Assembly (NCBI GenBank): GCA_903919035.1
Contig: CAIXGY010000125.1
Span: forward strand, 1-38,494
From: an uncultured Planctomycetaceae bacterium
GTDB taxonomy: Bacteria; Planctomycetota; Planctomycetia; Pirellulales; UBA1268
Direction: 5' to 3'
Length of the DNA: 38,494 nt
How positions within the stretch are numbered: the stretch's first letter is position 1; every line of letters starts with the position of its first letter. A program made the translations under genes and the position numbers. Below are positions 14,428 through 23,607 of this stretch, piece by piece. The notes below the pieces were generated by a model, which saw only the letters and a program-made list of their open reading frames with translations, did no database searches and was not told where the DNA came from.

Positions 14428-16800
14428 ATGCCCCCATCCCTCGCAGCTTTGAACGACGCCCAGCGACGCGCCGTCGCGCATGTCGAGGGACCGCTGCTCG
14501 TGCTGGCAGGACCCGGCAGCGGCAAGACCCGGGTGGTGACGCACCGGATCGCCAACCTGATCTCGACGGGCGTCCGCGCCGAGCAGATCGTCGCACTGAC
14601 GTTCACCAACAAGGCCGCCGACGAGATGCGGCGCCGCGTCGGCGAACTCGTGGGCCCGCAGCCCGTCGAGATGGGGACGTTTCACCGTTTCGCGGCCCGC
14701 CTCCTGCGCCGCCATGCCCGTCTGGTGGGGCTGACGAGCGACTTTTCCATCCTCGACACCGACGACGCGGGAGCGGTGCTCAAGCGGGCGACCAAGAAAC
14801 TGGGGCTTGCCCTGACGCACGTGCCCGTCGACCGACTCGCAGGCGTGATCAGCCGGGCCAAGAACGACCTCCTCACACCGGAGACGTTCGAGCCCCGCTG
14901 GGGCCGGCCCGTCGACGACGTCGCGAAGCGAGTGTGGCCGGTCTATCAGGACTATCTGCTGGCGGCCAACGCCGTCGACTTCGACGACCTGCTCGTGCAC
15001 GTGGCGCGGATGCTCGTCGACGAGCCGGAACTGCGGGCCGCGCTCGACGCCCGCCATCGCTTCATCCTCGTCGACGAGTATCAGGACACCAACGCGGTCC
15101 AGTACTGCATTCTCCGTGGCCTGTCGATCGACCACCCGCACCTCGCCGTCACCGGGGATCCCGACCAGGCGATCTACGGATGGCGGGGCGCGAGCATCCG
15201 CAACATCCTCGAGTTCGAGCGCGACTATCCGGCAGCGGCCGTGGTCAGGCTCGAGCACAACTACCGCAGCACGGCCAACATCCTCGGCGTCGCCGACCGC
15301 CTCGTCGCCCACAACGTGCGGCGGAAGCCGAAGCGCCTGGTGTCCGACGCGCCGCCCGGAGCGCCAGTGCGGATCGTGCTCGACGCGACCGGGCACGACG
15401 AGGCCGACCGCATCGCGGCCGAGGTTGCCGCCGCCATCGAGTCGGGCTCGCGCACGCCGCGAGACATTGCCGTCCTGTTTCGGACCAACGCGCTGTCGCG
15501 ATCATTGGAGGTGGCGCTCCGCGGCCGCGGCGTCCCCTACCAGCTCGTCCGCGGGCTGGAATTTTTCCGGCGACGCGAGGTTCGCGACGTGGTTGCGTGG
15601 CTGCGATTGGTGAGAAACCCACGCGATGACGAGGCCTTGCTGCGGGTCGTCAACGTGCCGGCCCGGGGAATCGGCCGGCAGTCGCTCGATCGGCTCTCGG
15701 CCTGGGCCGAGTCGCGACAGTCGAGCTTGATCGACGCGGCCGTGCGGGCCGGCGACGTGCCTGGAATGCCGAAGCGGGCCGCTGCGGCGCTCGTGGCTTT
15801 CGCCCGCATCCACGCGGATCTCTGCGGCCAAGCCGCCCAGGATCAGCGGGTGGCCCCGCTCGTGGAGGCTGTGCTCGAGAAAACCGGGTATCGGGCCATG
15901 CTGGCGGAGGAGCAGGACGACGACGACGAGGGCCAGGAGCGGCTGGCCAACGTCGAGGAACTGCTGACCGCCGCCCGTCAACACGACGAGGCAGCCCCGC
16001 CCGAGTCCGCACCGGGCGACACCGTCGATCCACTGCTCGGCTTCTTGGAGATGACGGCACTGGTGGCCGATACCGACGCCTGGGATTCCTCGGGCGACCG
16101 TGTCGCGTTGATGACCTACCACGCGGCGAAGGGCCTGGAGTTTCCCGTGGTCTACCTGCCCGCGATGGAGGATGGCATCCTGCCCCACGAGCGGAGCATC
16201 GATCACCCGGACCAACTCGAGGAGGAGCGGAGGCTGGTCTTCGTCGGCATCACCCGCGGCCGCGAGGAGGTGTGTGCGAGCTGCGCACGGATCCGCGACT
16301 ACCGCGGCACGCGGCGGATCTCGGCACCGAGTGTTTTTCTCGCCGAGATGACCGGGGCCGAGACGGTCGTTTCCGGCGCGGAGGCGCCGAGTTCCCTTCC
16401 GGTGACCTTCGACCCATTCGGGGATGCGGCCCGCCGGCAGGGGCACGAGGCGGACGACTTCGCGCATCATGTGGGCGAACCCATGCGGGTCGTCCGTCCT
16501 GATGGCCTGACGATGGAAATCGACGAGGGGCCCGTCGCCCGCGGCGAGGGGCCACGGCCGCGCCGTCCGGAGCCCGTCATCGAGCGGGCCCAGGATCTGG
16601 CCTTGCGGATGCAAGGGGCATCGATACCGGTGCGATCGTTCGCTGCCGGCCAGCGGGTGCGGCACCTCGCCTACGGCGAGGGCGTGATCGAGAGGATCAG
16701 CGGCAGTGGCCCGCGGGCCGTGGCCACCGTCACCTTCGCCGGCGCCGCCGGTTCACGGACATTCATCATCGGCCACGGGGCACTCGAGCCGATGCCGTGA
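14428..16800 (+). CDS. UvrD/PcrA-family superfamily I DNA helicase
   Basis: 790 aa; AGPGSGKTRVVTHRI, LTFTNKAADEMRRRV, LVDEYQDTNAVQ, GDPDQAIYGWRGA, LMTYHAAKGLEFPVVYLP, RRLVFVGITRGREEV. Confidence 0.96.
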   Translation: MPPSLAALNDAQRRAVAHVEGPLLVLAGPGSGKTRVVTHRIANLISTGVRAEQIVALTFTNKAADEMRRRVGELVGPQPVEMGTFHRFAARLLRRHARLVGLTSDFSILDTDDAGAVLKRATKKLGLALTHVPVDRLAGVISRAKNDLLTPETFEPRWGRPVDDVAKRVWPVYQDYLLAANAVDFDDLLVHVARMLVDEPELRAALDARHRFILVDEYQDTNAVQYCILRGLSIDHPHLAVTGDPDQAIYGWRGASIRNILEFERDYPAAAVVRLEHNYRSTANILGVADRLVAHNVRRKPKRLVSDAPPGAPVRIVLDATGHDEADRIAAEVAAAIESGSRTPRDIAVLFRTNALSRSLEVALRGRGVPYQLVRGLEFFRRREVRDVVAWLRLVRNPRDDEALLRVVNVPARGIGRQSLDRLSAWAESRQSSLIDAAVRAGDVPGMPKRAAAALVAFARIHADLCGQAAQDQRVAPLVEAVLEKTGYRAMLAEEQDDDDEGQERLANVEELLTAARQHDEAAPPESAPGDTVDPLLGFLEMTALVADTDAWDSSGDRVALMTYHAAKGLEFPVVYLPAMEDGILPHERSIDHPDQLEEERRLVFVGITRGREEVCASCARIRDYRGTRRISAPSVFLAEMTGAETVVSGAEAPSSLPVTFDPFGDAARRQGHEADDFAHHVGEPMRVVRPDGLTMEIDEGPVARGEGPRPRRPEPVIERAQDLALRMQGASIPVRSFAAGQRVRHLAYGEGVIERISGSGPRAVATVTFAGAAGSRTFIIGHGALEPMP

Positions 16801-16876
16801 CGCGACCACGATGTATCCCGCCGGGAGATGCCGGGCCGCCGCCTCTTTCCGGGCCGAAATGATGGGTCACGGCCCG

Positions 16877-17662
16877 TCAGCCGGCGGCGCCGTCGCTGCT
16901 CGCCGGCTCGGCCGCAGGGGCTGCTTGATCGGCCGCCGGCTCGGCCGCAGCGGCCTCGGCGAGCATCGAGGCCTCGAAGGCCGGCAGGAGTTTCGCGATG
17001 AAATCGCTGCACTCCGCCGAGGCACGGTTACTGGTCATCTTCGTCTGATCGATGATTGCATACAGCTTGAAGACCGCCGGAAAATCATTGAGCGCGATGC
17101 GGGCGATCTGCGGGGCCTGCCAGCTGAGCGGCTGCGGTCCGGTGGGGATCGGAGCCGTTTTGCCATCCTCGGACTTCTTCCGCTCGGGCACGCCATAGGT
17201 CCAAAACACCCGCAAGGTCTGCCCCTGCTTGGCGAAAGTGCCCGTGAACGCCTCGGCGATGCGGCCGTCGGCCAATTCGATCGACTGACGGTGCTCGGGT
17301 TCCGCGATCTCAAAGCCCGCGCCGGGATAGCAGCGATCGGGCGTGTGGCCCGAGGCGTCGTGGGGAGTCGCGCAGACCACGAACGCCGAAATAGGAGTCT
17401 TGGTCTTCTGGTTGCGGTACACCCGCGACACGCTGCCCACGGCCCCTGCCCGGTCGAGTTCCGCCTGGCTGGTCTCGATCTCCCGATCAAGCGACCACTC
17501 GCCGAAACTCGATGGGAACGTCCTTTCCAGCCGCTTCGCCGACTCCTCGAGCAAGTGATCCTGCCGCTCCGCCCAGCGCTCGGTCCAACGGCCTTGAACG
17601 ACCGTCACGCCCACCAGCAACGCGGCCGCCGCCGCCAGGACCAAGCCGGTCTTCGAAGCCAT
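16877..17662 (-). CDS. EpsI/exosortase-associated (DUF3485-like) protein
   Basis: Single N-terminal TM segment; FPSSFGEWSLDREIE, VSRVYRNQKTKTPISAFVVCATPHDASGHTPDRCYPGAGFE resemble EpsI proteins; located in an exosortase operon. Confidence 0.75.
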   Translation of the reverse strand: MASKTGLVLAAAAALLVGVTVVQGRWTERWAERQDHLLEESAKRLERTFPSSFGEWSLDREIETSQAELDRAGAVGSVSRVYRNQKTKTPISAFVVCATPHDASGHTPDRCYPGAGFEIAEPEHRQSIELADGRIAEAFTGTFAKQGQTLRVFWTYGVPERKKSEDGKTAPIPTGPQPLSWQAPQIARIALNDFPAVFKLYAIIDQTKMTSNRASAECSDFIAKLLPAFEASMLAEAAAAEPAADQAAPAAEPASSDGAAG

Positions 17663-17693
17663 GGCTCACACCTCGAGTCGGTTGACAGCCGTG

Positions 17694-19922
17694 TCAGGCC
17701 GGAACCGCCGTCGCGTAGCGACGGCGCGGACCCTCGTCGGTCACTCCGTTGATCACCGTGCCCAGCACCCGAACCCCCACCGACCGCAGCCGATCCACGG
17801 CCTTCGTGACAAGCGGCACGCGGCTGACGTCCCGCATCGTCACCATGATGGCCGCGTCGCTCAGTTGGCCCAGCAGGAGCGGATCGGCGAAGGCGAGCAC
17901 GGGCCCGGCGTCGATCACGACGTGGTCGAACGACGAACGGAAACCCTTGATGATCCGGGCGGTTTCGGGCCGCGAAAGGGCGGTGATGGAGGCGTAGTCA
18001 CAGGCTCCGCCCGTCACCGCGAACAATCCGTCGATGCTCGTCGGCTGGACCGCCTCGTCGTTCCCGATTTCGCCCCGCAGCAACTCGGGCAGCCCGGCCC
18101 GCAGGTCGAGTTCCAGGGCGAGATGGACGTTGGGATGCCGGAGGTCGCCGTCGATGAGCAGCGTGCGGTGTCCAGCGCGGGCCAGACTTGCCGACAACTG
18201 CGCGGCGAACGTGGTCTTGCCCTCGTGCTCCACGGAACTCGTCACGAGAATCACCTTGGGGGCCTCGCGTCCGGTCTGGGCGATGATCGTCCGCACGCCG
18301 TCGACGCATTCGGCCACGGCGTCCGCGTTGGGCCGCTTCGCCGACCGCGAGAGCGCCGGAACCGTGCCGATCACCCGCAGTCCCACGCGCTGGGTGACGT
18401 CTTCCACGGTGGCAAGCCGTGCCCGCTGGTACTCGAGCAGCACGACACCGGCGAAGCCCAGGCCGAATCCAGCGAGAGCCGAAAGCGCCGTCAGGAGGGT
18501 GCGGGTCACATCGTCACCGGCACCAGGCATGCCGGCCTCTTCGATCAACTCGACGCGGTTCGGCATGGCGATGTCGACTTCGGAGGCGTTGAGCTGAATG
18601 CCCATCTGATTGGTCACGGCCTGCAACTGGGCGATCTCGTTGCGGCGGGCCTCGAGGTCGGCGTTCGCGTTGCCGAGAGCGGTCACTTCCTTGGCGACCT
18701 GGTCGAACTCCTTCGACGTGTCTTCCAGTTGCTTGCCGAGGATTTCCCGACGCATCCGCAGCACCGCCGGGCTCGCCCCCACGCTCCCGGGCCGTCGCCC
18801 GGCATCGCCGGCCACCTCGGCCATCATCTGCGGCCGCAATTCGGTGGCCTTCGCGTCGATCCGCCGGAGCAGATCCTCCCGTTGGGCCGACAGCCGCCGC
18901 ACGGCTGGGTCATTGGCGCCGCGGGCGCTGCGATCAGCCTGATACGCGATCGCGTCGTCGAGTTCGGCGAGCCGCTTCGAGAGTTCGGCCATCTGCGGAT
19001 GACGCAACACGGTGCCGTCGACCACGTCGGCGGCGATCCCGGCATTGCCCGCGGCGTCTTGGCGGGCCGTGGCGTCGATCAGCGCGAGTTCCGTGTCGAT
19101 CTGAACGATGTCCCTTTGCAGTTGCGTGAGCTGGGCGCGAAGCGTGCCCAGGTGGTCGAGGAGCAGGCTTCGCTGGGTGGCCACCTCCGCGCTATCCCGC
19201 GTGCCGAGCGATCGAGCCAGGTTGTTGAACGTCTCCAGCCGGGTGCGAACCTCGGCCATGTTCTCCTTGTACTTCTTCTCCAGCATGTCGCGGCGGGCGA
19301 GTCGCTCCGTCCGCTCTTTGTTCACGACGTCGGTCAGGTAGGCCTGGGTGACCGCGTTGACGATCTGCTGGATCTCCCGCGGGTTCTCGCCACGCATCCT
19401 GATCTGCACGACTTCCGACTCCGTCGGCGCGGCGACCTGCACGTAGCGGGTGAGCCAGCCGACCTGATCCCGCTCGCCCCGGAGCGAATCGAGATTCGAG
19501 ATGCCGGGTCGCCGGAGGGCGGAGTTGAGCACGAACGGACTCTTGATGAGCTGCAGCTGCGTCTTGCGGTACTGCTCGTATTCGTTCGGGCCGCCCTGGC
19601 CGGAGAAGGTGCCCGGGTTGGAACGCACGCGCAACCAGGCCACCGCCTCGTACCCACGGGGCAGGAAGAACCAGGCGAGCAACGCCGCGATCGTGGCGCA
19701 CACCAAACCGATCGCCGTCGCGGGCAGCCACCGCCGACGCACGGCATGCATGACGCGGACGAAATCCAGGCCGCCGGCCTGGCCATCACCGATCGGGCCA
19801 AAGGTGGACGGCGCGTACGTCTGCGGAAACGCCAGGCCGTTTTCCGGCAATGTGGCGAGCATCCCGCCGCCAGTCGGAGGGAGGCGCTCGCTCGTGTCGG
19901 TGGACGTCGTCGTGTCGCTCAT
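17694..19922 (-). CDS. Wzz-type polysaccharide co-polymerase / BY-kinase-like ATPase fusion
   Basis: N-terminal Wzz TM region and long coiled coil; C-terminal ATPase with SSVEHEGKTTFAAQLSASLA (Walker A), TLLIDGDLRHPNVH (A'), HVVIDAGP (B). Start MSDTTTSTD at 19922. Confidence 0.88.
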   Translation of the reverse strand: MSDTTTSTDTSERLPPTGGGMLATLPENGLAFPQTYAPSTFGPIGDGQAGGLDFVRVMHAVRRRWLPATAIGLVCATIAALLAWFFLPRGYEAVAWLRVRSNPGTFSGQGGPNEYEQYRKTQLQLIKSPFVLNSALRRPGISNLDSLRGERDQVGWLTRYVQVAAPTESEVVQIRMRGENPREIQQIVNAVTQAYLTDVVNKERTERLARRDMLEKKYKENMAEVRTRLETFNNLARSLGTRDSAEVATQRSLLLDHLGTLRAQLTQLQRDIVQIDTELALIDATARQDAAGNAGIAADVVDGTVLRHPQMAELSKRLAELDDAIAYQADRSARGANDPAVRRLSAQREDLLRRIDAKATELRPQMMAEVAGDAGRRPGSVGASPAVLRMRREILGKQLEDTSKEFDQVAKEVTALGNANADLEARRNEIAQLQAVTNQMGIQLNASEVDIAMPNRVELIEEAGMPGAGDDVTRTLLTALSALAGFGLGFAGVVLLEYQRARLATVEDVTQRVGLRVIGTVPALSRSAKRPNADAVAECVDGVRTIIAQTGREAPKVILVTSSVEHEGKTTFAAQLSASLARAGHRTLLIDGDLRHPNVHLALELDLRAGLPELLRGEIGNDEAVQPTSIDGLFAVTGGACDYASITALSRPETARIIKGFRSSFDHVVIDAGPVLAFADPLLLGQLSDAAIMVTMRDVSRVPLVTKAVDRLRSVGVRVLGTVINGVTDEGPRRRYATAVPA

Positions 19923-20024
19923 GCGTGTCCGCGGAAGGTCGTCACCGTGCGATCCCGGCATCCGTCACTCGCCGGTGACGACCTGGTCGATCCGCCAGCC
20001 CCTCCAGTGTACCGCGCGGTTTGG

Positions 20025-21128
20025 TCAATTTCCGCCGCCCCCGCCAACCCCTGGCGGCAGCCGGGTTTCCTGCGATTTGAGTCCGGCAGACAGCACGGCG
20101 GGCCGCAGGGTCGGGGACCGGCCTGGCACCACGACGGACGGGGCCATTTCCTCCTCGATCACCATCGCCGCCAGCAGTCGCTGGATGCCGAACAGAAATA
20201 GCAGCGCCAGCGGCATCATGAAGTAGCCTGCCCAGTCGTGGAAAATCTTCTCCGCGATCGCAGGGTCGATCGTGTACATCAAGCCTGTCACCGTGATGCG
20301 GATCGAGTTCACGATCAAGGCGATCGGGATGGCGCTGCCGAGAATCACGAGGTTCTCCCACCAACTCCCGCCGCCCACGAGCACGATCATCAAGGCGAGC
20401 CAGACGAAGATCGTGAGCATCCGAAGACCGCTGCACGCGTCGACGACGCCGAGCACCTGGGTTTCACCGAGGATGATCTTGTTGCCTTCGCGGAAGGCGT
20501 CGAGCCCGAGCGTCTGCAGCGCGAACGTGCTGACGATCGTCGCGAGGGTCTGCATCGGCCCGAGGAGATAACGGGTCGCCTCGTCCGGGAGCGGATACAT
20601 GAAGATGAGCGCGGCGATCGGCGCCCACGCCCAACGGATCGCGCGCCAGCCGCCGGCGAGCAGGAACACGCCGGCCAAGGCCGGCACGAACGTATACATG
20701 TCGATCGTGATGATGCGATAGTTCGCGCAGAACAGCCGCATCGCGAAACTGCCGGCGATCAGGGCGAGGCCGACGTACCGCGCGGAATCCGCCACCCGCC
20801 CGATCGGTCGACGCCACCAGAACATCAGTGCCAACGAGCACAACGGCACGAGCCAGCCGTGCGAGTACTGCGGATTGTCCCAACTCGCACGCGCGTTCAT
20901 GAGACCGGGCCAGTAGCTGTAGATCAGCCCGAAGGTCAGCGCGCCGATCACGATCCACGCCAGACGATCCTCGGGCCGTTGCAGGTCCGCGGAGAACTCG
21001 CGGAGCCGCCGGCGGATGCCGTCATAGAGAGGTTCGTCCGCATACGACGGCTCGAGCGGCAGCGCCGCCGCGCCCGGCGAGACGGGGCCGATGGATCGCG
21101 GGGGCAGGATCGAGCCGGGGGTCTTCAT
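20025..21128 (-). CDS. Exosortase (XrtU-like; planctomycete-type assignment tentative)
   Basis: Multi-TM protein with catalytic motifs VVDACSGLRMLTIF (Cys), NSIRITVTGLMY (Arg), FHDWAGYFMMPLALLFLFG (His). Start MKTPGSILPP at 21128. Confidence 0.88.
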   Translation of the reverse strand: MKTPGSILPPRSIGPVSPGAAALPLEPSYADEPLYDGIRRRLREFSADLQRPEDRLAWIVIGALTFGLIYSYWPGLMNARASWDNPQYSHGWLVPLCSLALMFWWRRPIGRVADSARYVGLALIAGSFAMRLFCANYRIITIDMYTFVPALAGVFLLAGGWRAIRWAWAPIAALIFMYPLPDEATRYLLGPMQTLATIVSTFALQTLGLDAFREGNKIILGETQVLGVVDACSGLRMLTIFVWLALMIVLVGGGSWWENLVILGSAIPIALIVNSIRITVTGLMYTIDPAIAEKIFHDWAGYFMMPLALLFLFGIQRLLAAMVIEEEMAPSVVVPGRSPTLRPAVLSAGLKSQETRLPPGVGGGGGN

Positions 21129-21202
21129 GGCGAGACGCATCCGCACGAGGGAGATGGAGAAAAAAAAGTCTATACCCAATCGTCGATGAATTCTCGGGTT
21201 CG

Positions 21203-22030
21203 TCAACCGCCGCCCTGGCCTGGGCAGGCCAGCCCCCAGAGCCTGGCCATCGGCACCCAGGCCGCCACCGCGGACACCGTCGCCAGGCACGCGGCCGCCG
21301 GGCCGCCACCGGCCCGACGCACCCCTCCGGCGACGATCGCAGCCAGCAGCGCGGCCTGCCATCCCGAGGCCGCCCCGATCAGCATGCATGCGGAACGGCT
21401 GGCAGTCGGGCAGAGAAACCCGCTGCCGGCCACCCAGCCGCTCGAAATCCCCGCCAGGCACGCCAGGATGCGCGGGATCGCCGCCGTCGATCCGCTCCCG
21501 GCTGCCCCGCCGCAGCCGACAGGCAGCGGCGCGAGCTGGACAAACGCCATCCCGGCTACCGCCGCCGCGACCAGCGCGATCGCGACGGTGGTCGTCTTCA
21601 CCGCGTGGCCGCGGGCCGCGAGCAGCGACCAGGCGACGATGGTCAGGGCGAGAGCGGCGCGGCCGGCCCAGCCACCGATGGCCGAACCGTCACCGGTCGA
21701 AGTGGCCGCCCATTCGATGGCCGCCAGGAGCGTTGCCAGGCCACCGCAGCCCGCCTCGACGAGTGGATAGCGCGGCGGGATGGTCCACCCGCAGTCGCGA
21801 CAGCGGCCCCGCACCAGGAGCCAGCCGAGGACGGGAATGTTGTCCCGCGCGCGGATCGCCGTTCCGCAGGCCGGGCAATGCGACCGGCCGTACACGACCG
21901 TCTCGCCGCGCGGAATGCGGTGGGCCACCACATTGAGGAAACTGCCGACCATGCAGCCGGCGACGAACGATCCGGCGGCCGCCAGGCCTGCGGAGACTGC
22001 GGGCGACGGCGAAAATCCAACGATCGACAT
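21203..22030 (-). CDS. Prepilin peptidase (A24)-like membrane protein, probably lacking the aspartyl protease active site
   Basis: N-terminal A24-type domain GCMVGSFLNVVAHRIPRGETVVYGRSHCPACGTAIRARDNIPVLGWLLVRGRCRDCGWTIPPRYPLVE with two CxxC motifs; C-terminal TM half lacks a recognisable GxGD. Confidence 0.8.
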   Translation of the reverse strand: MSIVGFSPSPAVSAGLAAAGSFVAGCMVGSFLNVVAHRIPRGETVVYGRSHCPACGTAIRARDNIPVLGWLLVRGRCRDCGWTIPPRYPLVEAGCGGLATLLAAIEWAATSTGDGSAIGGWAGRAALALTIVAWSLLAARGHAVKTTTVAIALVAAAVAGMAFVQLAPLPVGCGGAAGSGSTAAIPRILACLAGISSGWVAGSGFLCPTASRSACMLIGAASGWQAALLAAIVAGGVRRAGGGPAAACLATVSAVAAWVPMARLWGLACPGQGGG

Positions 22031-22097
22031 GCACGTATGGGAGCGAGGGTGGGATTCCTGTAGGGTAACCGGCGACGAGCCTTGGCCATCTCGCCGC

Positions 22098-23087
22098 ATG
22101 ACTTTCCCGGAAACCAGCCCGCGTTCCGCGCCCCGCCGGGGCATTCCCGGCTGGTTGAGCGTCGGGCTGCGTCTGGCGGCCACGGGCGGCCTGCTCGGCT
22201 ACGCCCTGCGCAACGTTCAGTGGGGCCGGATGCTCGAATTGCTGCAGGGCGCCGACTGGCGGTGGCTCGCCGCGGGGTTGGCGTTGACCATCGCGGTGCA
22301 GATCGTCGCGGGCATGCGGTGGGCGGCCCTCGCCCGCCCGCTCGGCTTCGACGCGACGCCGGGCTATTTCGTGTGGCGGTTCTTCGAGGGGGCGTTCTTC
22401 AGTCTCTGCCTGCCATCGAGCATCGGCGGTGATGTCGTGAAGGCCTACCGTGTGGGCGACACGACGTCGCGCCGGCTGCTCGCCGGCTGTTCGGTGCTCG
22501 CCGACCGGCTCACCGGCGTGTCGGCCTTGGGCGTGCTCGCCGGCGCCGCGGTCGCGGCAGCGCGGTGGAGTCTGTCGCTGCCCGCCACGCTGGCGGTCGC
22601 GGCAGCGCTGCTGCTCGCCGTGCTCGGTGGATTCTGGCTCGTGGTCGCTTCGCTCGACCGCATCATGAACCTCGTTCCGGCATCGCATCCGGTTCGCGAG
22701 TTCATCAGCCAGCTGCTTCCCTACCAGCAGCGGCCGAGCCTGATCGCGCGGGCCTTGGGCTGGAGTTTCGTCGTCCAGATCGGCGGGACGATCTCGGTGG
22801 CGCTCATTGCCCGGACGCTGAGGGTCGACCCAGGCCTCGGCGCCTGGTTCTCGGTGGCCCCGCTCGTGGCGCTGGTCGAGACGGTGCCGATCAGCATCGG
22901 TGGTTTCGGCGTGCGGGAGAATGCCATGGAATACCTGCTCGGCCATCATGGCGTGGCCGCGGAACAGGCCGTCGCCGTGGCGCTCCTGTGCGGGCTGACG
23001 CGGATTCTCTCGGGGCTTGTCGGCGGCGTCTTGTTCCTGCTCGATCGCAAGACGGGCGCCACGCCCGCCGCGGTCACCGCGGGCTGA
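22098..23087 (+). CDS. Lysylphosphatidylglycerol synthase TM region / UPF0104 flippase-like membrane protein
   Basis: Multi-TM; FFEGAFFSLCLPSSIGGDVVKAYRV, VLADRLTGVSAL, PISIGGFGVRENAMEYLLGHHGV typical of the AglD/YbhN family. Confidence 0.88.
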   Translation: MTFPETSPRSAPRRGIPGWLSVGLRLAATGGLLGYALRNVQWGRMLELLQGADWRWLAAGLALTIAVQIVAGMRWAALARPLGFDATPGYFVWRFFEGAFFSLCLPSSIGGDVVKAYRVGDTTSRRLLAGCSVLADRLTGVSALGVLAGAAVAAARWSLSLPATLAVAAALLLAVLGGFWLVVASLDRIMNLVPASHPVREFISQLLPYQQRPSLIARALGWSFVVQIGGTISVALIARTLRVDPGLGAWFSVAPLVALVETVPISIGGFGVRENAMEYLLGHHGVAAEQAVAVALLCGLTRILSGLVGGVLFLLDRKTGATPAAVTAG

Positions 23088-23607
23088 CGCCCGCCCGCCG
23101 CCGGGCCTCCACGAGCAGGATGCCCGCGACCGTCTTGGCGTCGTCGATGCGACCATCGATGCACATGGCCACGGCCGCGTCCCAGGCGACGACCCGCGGG
23201 CTGATCCGCTCCCCCGGCTCCAGGGCCTGCGGTCCCGGCACGAGGTCGGTCGCCAGGAAGAGGTGCATCCGTTCGCGGAGGATGCCGGGCGACATCCAGA
23301 ACTCGCCGATCGCCTCGATGCGGCCGGCACGATAGCCGGTCTCCTCCGCGAGTTCCCGGCGGCCGGCGTCGGCGAGCGACTCCTCCCGATCGAGCGTGCC
23401 GGCGGGCAGTTCGAGCAGGGTGCGTTGCACGGCCACCCGCGCCACCTCGACGAGGCAGACGTCGGTGGGTGAGACGAGCGGCACCACGACGACGCTGCCG
23501 GGATGCTCGATCACCTCGCGGCGCCGCGTCGAGCCGTCGTTGCACGGCTCGGGCACGCCGACCACGCGAAACCTGCGGCCGGTGAACAACACCTCGCGAC
23601 GATCCAT
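23074..23607 (-). CDS. NUDIX hydrolase (ADP-ribose pyrophosphatase-like)
   Basis: LLELPAGTLDREESLADAGRRELAEETGYRAG matches the Nudix box; start codon overlaps the ygfZ stop. Confidence 0.92.
   Translation of the reverse strand: MDRREVLFTGRRFRVVGVPEPCNDGSTRRREVIEHPGSVVVVPLVSPTDVCLVEVARVAVQRTLLELPAGTLDREESLADAGRRELAEETGYRAGRIEAIGEFWMSPGILRERMHLFLATDLVPGPQALEPGERISPRVVAWDAAVAMCIDGRIDDAKTVAGILLVEARRRAGVSPR

Noticed and set aside
14409-15629. 406-aa plus-strand alternative-frame ORF within the helicase gene
   Set aside because: Arg/Pro/Ala-rich out-of-frame translation; the overlapping frame carries all helicase motifs.
17661-20201. 846-aa plus-strand ORF antisense to the Wzz/BY-kinase gene
   Set aside because: Mirror of a well-supported gene; no domain motifs, composition typical of antisense GC-rich frames.
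20238-21770. 510-aa plus-strand ORF antisense to exosortase and prepilin peptidase-like genes
   Set aside because: Antisense to genes with clear family motifs; no recognisable domain.
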